Assembly: GCA_046336825.1 (NCBI GenBank)
Contig: JBKDFX010000147.1
Span: forward strand, 1 to 10,611
Length of the DNA stretch: 10,611 nucleotides
Direction of reading: 5' to 3'
Source: Ga0074139 sp046336825
GTDB taxonomy: Bacteria; Bdellovibrionota; Bdellovibrionia; Bdellovibrionales; Bdellovibrionaceae
Shown piece after piece: positions 6,924 to 10,611 of the stretch. A program made the translations under genes and the position numbers. The first letter of the stretch is position 1, and every line of letters starts with the position of its first letter. A model generated the notes under the pieces. It saw only the letters and a list, made by a program, of their open reading frames with translations, was not told where the DNA came from and ran no database searches.

Positions 6924-8027
6924 ATGACTCCAAATCTTCTGCTTGAGCTTGGAAGGCTTCAATGCGAGCGCGGTGATTTTCACCAAGCAGAGCCTAAACT
7001 CAACGAAGCAGCGCAACTTTTTTTTACAGTTCGTGATTTTGATGGTTTTTTAGAGACGCAAAATCTTTTGCTTCGAATCTATGCTGAGCGTGATCAGTTT
7101 GAACAAATTCAAGCCTTAAAAGAAAGACTGCAGGATTTAGTTTTAAAAGAAGGTTTCCAGCTGAATTCTAAAACCTATTACACTCTAGGTTTAGCAGCTA
7201 GATATCGCAATCAATTGGAACTGGCTTTGGACTACGGTCAAAAGGCTCTTTCATTGGCTCTGCAATCAGATAATAAAAAAGATATTTGTTATGCTATTTT
7301 TCATATAGCTCACACTTACAGTATGGAGCCTCTCAATCGCTATCAGGATGCTCTCAAGGAAATTTACAATTTACAGGTTTTCTTTCAAGTGCTTGATCTA
7401 CCAGATCTACGCGCCAGTACGCTCATGTTAAATGCTCGTATTCTGTGTTTAATGAAGCATTACGACGAAGCTTTGGAAGTGGCTTGGCGAGCCTATGATC
7501 TTCTCAAGGTGACCAAAAATTCAACCACAAGTTATGGCCTTCTTGGTCTGATCGGTTGGATCTACTCTGAAATGGGCGACAAAGAAATGGCTCGTTTCTA
7601 CGTTGGACTTTTGAATAAAAGTCTTGATCCTATCAATTTCGTTAGAACTTCTCGAATGGCTCGCGCTCTTGCCGAAAAACTGGGTTCCGATAATCAAAAT
7701 CAGTTTGATCTTGTTTTCAATGAAACAAAAAATGCAGTTCTTGAGAAAAAATTAGGAAAAATTGATTTTAAAAACCAATTTATTCTTTTGGATTTACTGA
7801 AGCTTTTTGTGCAAAATCCTGGAATTGTGTTTTCGAAAGAATATCTGGTCGAAAATGTTTGGCGACAAGCTTATGATCCCAGTGTTCATGATAATAAGAT
7901 TTACGTGACAATCAAAAGGCTTAGAAAAATGATTGAGCCTGATTTCGACAAACCGAAGTATATTTTTCGTGCAAAGAACGGTTATTTTATGAATAAATCA
8001 GCCAGAGTTCATTTGGAACAACCGTAA
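6924..8027 (+). CDS. Transcriptional regulator: TPR-like repeats plus C-terminal OmpR/PhoB-type winged helix
   Basis: This 367-residue soluble protein has two parts. Residues 1 to about 255 are almost all helical, with TPR-like spacing of small and aromatic residues: RLQCERGDFHQAEPKLNEA near 11-29, ARYRNQLELALDYGQKALSLA near 92-112, and ARILCLMKHYDEALEVAWRAY near 171-191. Residues about 279-356 match the Trans_Reg_C winged helix: LLDLLKLFVQNPGIVFSKEYLVENVW, recognition helix HDNKIYVTIKRLRKMIEP (322-339), and wing IFRAKNGYFM. The DNA-binding domain is at the C-terminus, not the N-terminus as in SARP activators, and there is no receiver domain, so the signal is probably a protein or peptide bound by the TPR part. 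An in-frame stop at 6903 limits the start to ATG 6924, which has GGGGA upstream. The secreted-protein gene follows after 19 nt and is likely co-transcribed. Confidence 0.85.
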   Translation: MTPNLLLELGRLQCERGDFHQAEPKLNEAAQLFFTVRDFDGFLETQNLLLRIYAERDQFEQIQALKERLQDLVLKEGFQLNSKTYYTLGLAARYRNQLELALDYGQKALSLALQSDNKKDICYAIFHIAHTYSMEPLNRYQDALKEIYNLQVFFQVLDLPDLRASTLMLNARILCLMKHYDEALEVAWRAYDLLKVTKNSTTSYGLLGLIGWIYSEMGDKEMARFYVGLLNKSLDPINFVRTSRMARALAEKLGSDNQNQFDLVFNETKNAVLEKKLGKIDFKNQFILLDLLKLFVQNPGIVFSKEYLVENVWRQAYDPSVHDNKIYVTIKRLRKMIEPDFDKPKYIFRAKNGYFMNKSARVHLEQP

Positions 8028-8046
8028 TAGGTATCGAGGGGGTTTT

Positions 8047-8595
8047 GTGTTTAGAGCAGTAAAACTGATTATCATCCTGAGTTTCTTTACCATCACGGCA
8101 ACAGCTGCTTACCGAGTTGGCGGAGCTTACGCAGAACCTAGCAGTTGGGTTCCAGATCCCTGGGCAACAGAATTACCAGTCACTTTGAATAACCTACAAG
8201 GTGTTTGGAGTGTTGGTAAAAGTCCCAATAGAAGCTATTTTTACTTTAGGGTGACCCGTGATCCTAATAACCCCAAAGTCAGCTACATTTCAGTCATCGA
8301 AAGAGACTCAGGAACATGCCAAGTGGTGGCCACTGGATTTGGCCGTGATGAGTCTGGAACTCGCCTTTATGTTGAGATGCGTGATCCCTCTGGTCGTCGA
8401 CATAAGCTTATGTTGAGGCAGTACAGTGCTGTTCAAATCACGCCTGGTCAGGGAATCGAGGGCAATAAAGGTAAGGTGACCGTTCTTACAGTGATGCTTC
8501 CTCAGGGAACTAAATTTAACAATTATCCTTTAATCAAAATCTCAGATCGGACTGAACTTGAGTGCCGACCTGAGAAATCATTTGGTTTCAGGTAA
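8047..8595 (+). CDS. Secreted protein of unknown function, beta-rich
   Basis: This 182-residue protein has an N-terminal signal peptide (MFRAVKLIIILSFFTI start, likely signal peptidase I cleavage after AYA at residue 29, giving a mature protein beginning EPSSW). The mature part is rich in short beta-prone stretches (FYFRVTRDP, VSYISVIERD, KVTVLTVMLP) and has only two cysteines, C91 and C173, which could form one disulfide. I do not recognise the family. The start is GTG with GAGGGGG just upstream. It is 19 nt downstream of the TPR-winged-helix regulator and is probably its operon partner; a role as its target or signal source is a guess. It converges with the gene for the cysteine-repeat protein, 9 nt between stops, with no convincing terminator between them. 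Confidence 0.8.
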   Translation: MFRAVKLIIILSFFTITATAAYRVGGAYAEPSSWVPDPWATELPVTLNNLQGVWSVGKSPNRSYFYFRVTRDPNNPKVSYISVIERDSGTCQVVATGFGRDESGTRLYVEMRDPSGRRHKLMLRQYSAVQITPGQGIEGNKGKVTVLTVMLPQGTKFNNYPLIKISDRTELECRPEKSFGFR

Positions 8596-8604
8596 ACTGA
8601 AAAA

Positions 8605-9246
8605 TTAACGTAATCGACTGCCCTTGCATAAGTCGACAATGACCAGATCCAATGCATCTGGTCCCACGTAGGGTTTTGTTTCATTTAAAATCTCAAGAGC
8701 TCTATCTTTAGATTTTTTGTAACATTCGATGGCACCTTTAGCATTGGAGCTGATGCAAAGCTTGGTGACAACATCTTCCATGCCAGCTTGTGCTCTGTGT
8801 TCTTTGAGGGCAACCAACACATCTGGATCACTCATGACACCTTTGTAGCAATCGATGGCATCTGCCTCGCCAGTGGAAGCGTTAAACAGGCTTTTACGAG
8901 AGTTGCTGCACAGGCGAGCATATTTCACTTCGTTTTTTGTCTCAGAGGCATAGTTTTTACTGAAATTAAAAATTTCATCCATTTGGGTGGCTTGTTGGTA
9001 ACATCGTTGCGATCCCTCAGCATCGGAATAGGTACACATCGAGATCGCCAATTTTTCGATTTTTGAACCTAAAACATACTGTCCAGCCAAACCTTCTCCA
9101 CCCTTTGTTTTTGGAAAGATATTGGGGTTATTCATGGCCTGTTCCCAACAGGCAAGGGCAGCTGGGGTCAGTGGTGTGCTGGGGGCTGCCATCAAATTTA
9201 TGGAAATGCCAAGAGTCAGAATAAAACCTAGATTTTGCAAAAGCAT
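8605..9246 (-). CDS. Exported protein with four paired-cysteine helical repeats
   Basis: This 213-residue protein starts with a signal peptide (MLLQNLGFILTLGISINLMA), likely cleaved near residues 20-22 before PSTPLTP. The mature part has eight cysteines at 33, 71, 82, 113, 133, 164, 175 and 207. They form four units, each opening with an aromatic-flanked cysteine (CWEQA, CYQQA, CYKGV, CYKKS) and closing with a cysteine after a hydrophobic pair (ISMC, ARLC, TKLC, VDLC). The spacings are 38, 31, 31 and 32 residues, which suggests four helix-turn-helix units each closed by a disulfide in the periplasm. The family is not recognised; it resembles Sel1/TPR-type solenoids in style but lacks their signatures. 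The start is supported by AAGGAA about 5 nt before the ATG. A 12-bp palindrome lies 14 nt upstream of the start. Confidence 0.85.
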   Translation of the reverse strand: MLLQNLGFILTLGISINLMAAPSTPLTPAALACWEQAMNNPNIFPKTKGGEGLAGQYVLGSKIEKLAISMCTYSDAEGSQRCYQQATQMDEIFNFSKNYASETKNEVKYARLCSNSRKSLFNASTGEADAIDCYKGVMSDPDVLVALKEHRAQAGMEDVVTKLCISSNAKGAIECYKKSKDRALEILNETKPYVGPDALDLVIVDLCKGSRLR

Positions 9247-9259
9247 AAAATTCCTTTAA

Positions 9260-9271
9260 GACCAATTGGTC
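9260..9271. promoter_or_regulatory. Perfect 12-bp palindrome upstream of the cysteine-repeat gene
   Basis: GACCAATTGGTC is a perfect palindrome just 5' of the minus-strand gene's Shine-Dalgarno, and a second CAATTG follows at 9271-9276. It is a possible operator for a dimeric repressor. No clear promoter for that gene was found nearby. Confidence 0.3.
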
Positions 9272-9406
9272 AATTGAGCTTCCATTTGTACCGCGCGAGG
9301 GATTTATCCGTGGATCTAAAAGGCATTTCGCCTGTTAGTATTCTGACAGGGTTTTTGATGAAATTTTTTCTTGATGGGGTTTTGGCAGCTCCTCTAAAGA
9401 AAACTG

Positions 9407-9435
9407 TTGCCAACTCACCCCTGGCCATTTAAAAT
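9407..9435 (+). promoter_or_regulatory. tRNA-Val promoter
   Basis: TTGCCA (9407-9412), exactly 17 nt, then TAAAAT (9430-9435), with the expected start about 9 nt before the tRNA. Both boxes are near consensus and the geometry is ideal for sigma70. Confidence 0.7.
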
Positions 9436-9450
9436 TTCTGCTCGTTCTGC

Positions 9451-9526
9451 AGGGAGTTAGCTCAGTTGGTAGAGCGCCACCCTTACAAGGTGGATGTCGC
9501 AGGTTCGAATCCTGTACTCCCTACCA
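9451..9526 (+). tRNA. tRNA-Val, anticodon UAC
   Basis: The 76-nt gene folds into a full cloverleaf. The acceptor stem AGGGAGT (9451-9457) pairs perfectly with ACTCCCT (9516-9522), followed by discriminator A and an encoded CCA. The D-loop carries AGTTGGTAGA, the anticodon stem CCACC/GGTGG encloses CTTACAA with anticodon TAC, and the T arm is CAGGTTCGAATCCTG. It reads valine GUA and, by wobble, other GUN codons. It stands alone, with its own promoter, at the edge of an AT-rich region. Confidence 0.97.
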
Positions 9527-9534
9527 ATTTTCAA

Positions 9535-9555
9535 AACTATAGTCCGTAACTATAG
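9535..9555 (+). repeat. Short direct and inverted repeat just after the tRNA
   Basis: AACTATAG occurs at 9535-9542 and 9548-9555, separated by TCCGT. Because CTATAG is self-complementary, the pair can also form a 6-bp hairpin with a 7-nt loop. It has no T run, so it is a weak candidate for the tRNA terminator or processing site. Confidence 0.5.
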
Positions 9556-9627
9556 ACTCTTCTCACTCAACTGCAGATAACTTCAAGAGACTCTTCTCAC
9601 TCAACTGCAGATAACTGACTCTTCTCA
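9554..9627 (+). repeat. Tandem 29-bp repeat with a partial third copy
   Basis: A 29-bp unit (begins AGACTCTTCTCACTCAACTG, ends CAGATAACT) is present identically at 9554-9582 and 9588-9616, separated by TCAAG. An 11-base partial third copy (GACTCTTCTCA) lies at 9617-9627. The exact identity points to recent duplication. It lies directly downstream of a tRNA gene, a common integration and rearrangement point, but no copy of the tRNA 3' end is found elsewhere in the window. Confidence 0.9.
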
Positions 9628-9677
9628 AACTGAGATGATCCAATTCAATACAGTTCTGGCCTTATTCTGAATTTATC

Positions 9678-9706
9678 TTGTGAACAAAGTGTTTAATAAA
9701 TAACAT
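9678..9706 (+). promoter_or_regulatory. Promoter of the double-glycine peptide gene
   Basis: TTGTGA (9678-9683), 17 nt, then TAACAT (9701-9706). The expected start is near 9713, with the GGGGGG ribosome binding site (9721-9726) following. It overlaps the ATAAATAA...ATTAAGT motif that recurs upstream of the Cupin_4-like gene. Confidence 0.5.
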
Positions 9707-9729
9707 TAAGTAAACAAATAGGGGGGAAT

Positions 9730-9897
9730 TTGAAAAAAAATAGTTCAAAAAATAGCAAAAATCAGCCAAAGCAGATTGAGTCTTCATCAAAGCCAAAATC
9801 AAAAAAAATTAAAAAAGTCTCAATAGACACAATAAAAAAAATTAAGGGTGGCCTTCACGGTGGAATCTGGAATGACAACAATCCAGCACAAGAGTAA
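9730..9897 (+). CDS. Small peptide with double-glycine leader; candidate RiPP or secreted signal/bacteriocin precursor
   Basis: This reading frame has a TTG start, a GGGGGG Shine-Dalgarno 3 nt upstream, 55 codons and a tandem TAA TAA stop. Residues 1-29 are Lys/Ser/Asn-rich. Residues 30-41, VSIDTIKKIKGG, fit the double-glycine leader consensus position by position: hydrophobic at -12, Ser at -11, hydrophobic at -7 and -4, Gly at -2 and -1. The tail after G41 is LHGGIWNDNNPAQE, 14 residues. Such leaders are cut by C39-type peptidase transporters, so a small exported or modified peptide is predicted. No transporter, radical SAM, LanM or YcaO gene is in the window. The gene has its own promoter and a strong terminator. 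GC is about 32% by hand count, below its neighbours. The next gene resembles part of a JmjC oxygenase. The function is inferred; a chance low-complexity frame is the alternative, made less likely by the ordered flanking signals. Confidence 0.65.
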   Translation: MKKNSSKNSKNQPKQIESSSKPKSKKIKKVSIDTIKKIKGGLHGGIWNDNNPAQE

Positions 9898-9936
9898 TAA
9901 TCCATCTCATGATTCTTTGTCCCTAATATGACACTC

Positions 9937-9989
9937 AAAATCCCTCAGCAAAAAATTGAGCATTAATTGTTTGTGTGAGGGATTTTTTT
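9937..9989 (+). terminator. Strong intrinsic terminator after the peptide gene
   Basis: AAAATCCCTCA (9937-9947) pairs perfectly with TGAGGGATTTT (9976-9986) over 11 bp, within a run of seven T (9983-9989). The 28-nt loop can pair further (CAAAAAATT with AATTGTTTG, one mismatch). It ends the peptide transcript 40 nt after its stop and separates it from the next gene. Confidence 0.85.
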
Positions 9990-10004
9990 GCCTACAATCA
10001 CTTG

Positions 10005-10024
10005 ATAAATAATTAATATTAAGT
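10005..10024 (+). promoter_or_regulatory. AT-rich motif shared with the peptide promoter
   Basis: ATAAATAA (10005-10012), 5 nt, ATTAAGT (10018-10024), 26 nt before the start codon. The same two blocks, 1 nt apart, occur at 9696-9711 over the -10 of the peptide promoter. It may be a common promoter element or only AT-rich coincidence; no clear -35/-10 pair is seen here. Confidence 0.3.
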
Positions 10025-10050
10025 CTTTTTCATCGCAACAAGGCTAGCAC

Positions 10051-10479
10051 ATGAGTAAAAAGAAAAAGTTGGTATTAGATGAAGTTCTTTTAGGTTCAGA
10101 TCTTGATCCAAAATTATTGGCCCCTTATTTAAAATCACTAGAATATACTGAATCGTCGACTTTTCCTAAATTTCATAATCACAAATCAAATTTGAATAAT
10201 TGGCTTTCCCCACTGAAAGACGAGATTTTTTTTAAAAAATATTTCGGAAAAAGTTTTTATCATTTCTCATCGCAGGATTCCGAGCGTTTCACAAAATACT
10301 TTTCATTTGATGCGTTTAAAAAACTCATGACAAGTGAGTTTTTGCAGGCTGATGACTTGCGCGTCTTCAATCGAAAAGGCGAATCAATGGCAAAAACTGA
10401 TTATACAAATAATCAAAAAAAAATAGACACTCAGCAGCTATTAAAAATTTTCTTTCGTGACCGAGGATCTATTGTCTAG
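10051..10479 (+). CDS. Cupin_4/JmjC-type oxygenase N-terminal region, truncated before the catalytic core
   Basis: This 142-residue protein has no signal peptide and a start supported by AAGG about 7 nt upstream. Residues about 48-107 (NLNNWLSPLKDEIFFKKYFG, then KSFYHFSSQDSERFTKYFSF, then DAFKKLM...DLRVFNRKGE) match the entry region of Cupin_4/JmjC hydroxylases such as human MINA53 (ISPIKTETFFKEFWEQKPL...) and YcfD. Residues 129-142 (QQLLKIFFRDRGSIV) match the strand just before the catalytic barrel. The iron-binding HxD...H core should follow but the frame ends at TAG, and no other frame up to the window end restores it. It is therefore a truncated gene, a pseudogene remnant, or a domain used alone. 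A CTAGC-TTTTTT-CTAGC direct repeat (10476-10491) sits exactly at the break. The family match is from memory of family sequences, with moderate certainty. Confidence 0.6.
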   Translation: MSKKKKLVLDEVLLGSDLDPKLLAPYLKSLEYTESSTFPKFHNHKSNLNNWLSPLKDEIFFKKYFGKSFYHFSSQDSERFTKYFSFDAFKKLMTSEFLQADDLRVFNRKGESMAKTDYTNNQKKIDTQQLLKIFFRDRGSIV

Positions 10480-10611
10480 CTTTTTTCTAGCCGGAAGTTT
10501 GACGCAAAAATTTAGTGTAGAGATTTCACTCGCTCTTCCCGGTTGAGAGTTTTTCTTTCCGAGCGGGCATTTTCGACCTTCTTCCTGCGCTCGCAAAGAA
10601 CCAGGCTCCCT
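10480..10611. other. Unassigned terminal stretch with changed composition
   Basis: The last 132 bases are visibly richer in G and C than the AT-rich region before them and contain short inverted repeats: CGCTC (10530-10534) with GAGCG (10561-10565), and TGCGCTCGCA (10586-10595). On the minus strand the final 90 or more bases are open in all three frames, each ending in a stop inside this stretch. One frame, with its stop at 10512-10514, gives a charged helical tail (ERRKKVENARSERKTLNREE), so the C-terminus of a minus-strand gene entering from the right is possible. A dispersed intergenic repeat is equally possible. Confidence 0.3.

Noticed and set aside
8586..8602. TTTCAG-GTAAA-CTGAAA hairpin between the convergent genes as a bidirectional terminator
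   Set aside because: The stem is only 6 A/T-rich pairs and neither side has a correctly placed T run.
9235..9432. 65-codon plus-strand frame over the cysteine-repeat gene start and the tRNA promoter
   Set aside because: It overlaps the start of a good minus-strand gene, has no ribosome binding site and contains the tRNA promoter; the composition is not protein-like.
9554..9627. Tandem repeats as a short CRISPR array
   Set aside because: The gap between copies is only 5 nt, the third copy is an 11-nt fragment and there are no cas genes.

Overview
The window looks like a chromosomal segment from a Gram-negative, predatory-type bacterium, most likely Bdellovibrionota (Bdellovibrio or a relative). 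This rests on the protease/chaperone gene set, several genes for exported proteins with Sec signal peptides, moderate-to-low GC and many polylysine-rich proteins. The lineage is an inference from gene content and style; no marker gene here settles it.

Region 1 (1-1688, minus strand) holds the 5' end of an exported protein gene and pepA, a complete M17 leucyl aminopeptidase. Region 2 (1836-6774, plus strand) is a protein-quality-control block, clpP - clpX - stand-alone response regulator receiver - lon. The first three genes are packed tightly (14 nt and 8 nt gaps) and read as one operon; lon has its own leader. ClpXP and Lon unfold and cut proteins to peptides, and PepA, divergent from clpP, can finish those peptides to amino acids. 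The receiver protein is the only signalling component in the block and has no output domain.

Region 3 (6924-8595, plus strand) is a two-gene unit: a regulator with N-terminal TPR-like helical repeats and a C-terminal OmpR/PhoB-type winged helix, followed 19 nt later by a small secreted beta-rich protein of unknown function. Convergent to it (8605-9246, minus strand) is a gene for an exported protein built of four internal repeats with paired cysteines.

Region 4 (9407-10611) has the character of an accessory region. It starts with a well-formed tRNA-Val(UAC) gene with its own promoter, followed by a tandem 29-bp repeat. Next comes an AT-rich stretch with a previously unlisted 55-residue gene (TTG start, positions 9730-9897). 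Its product ends in a textbook double-glycine leader motif followed by a 14-residue tail, and the gene has its own promoter and a strong intrinsic terminator. About 150 nt further on is a 142-residue protein resembling the N-terminal part of Cupin_4/JmjC oxygenases (MINA53, NO66 and YcfD type) that stops before the catalytic core. The peptide and the oxygenase-like fragment share an upstream motif and may be the remains, or a minimal form, of a peptide-modification system. This pair is the most interesting content of the window. The last 130 bases cannot be assigned confidently.
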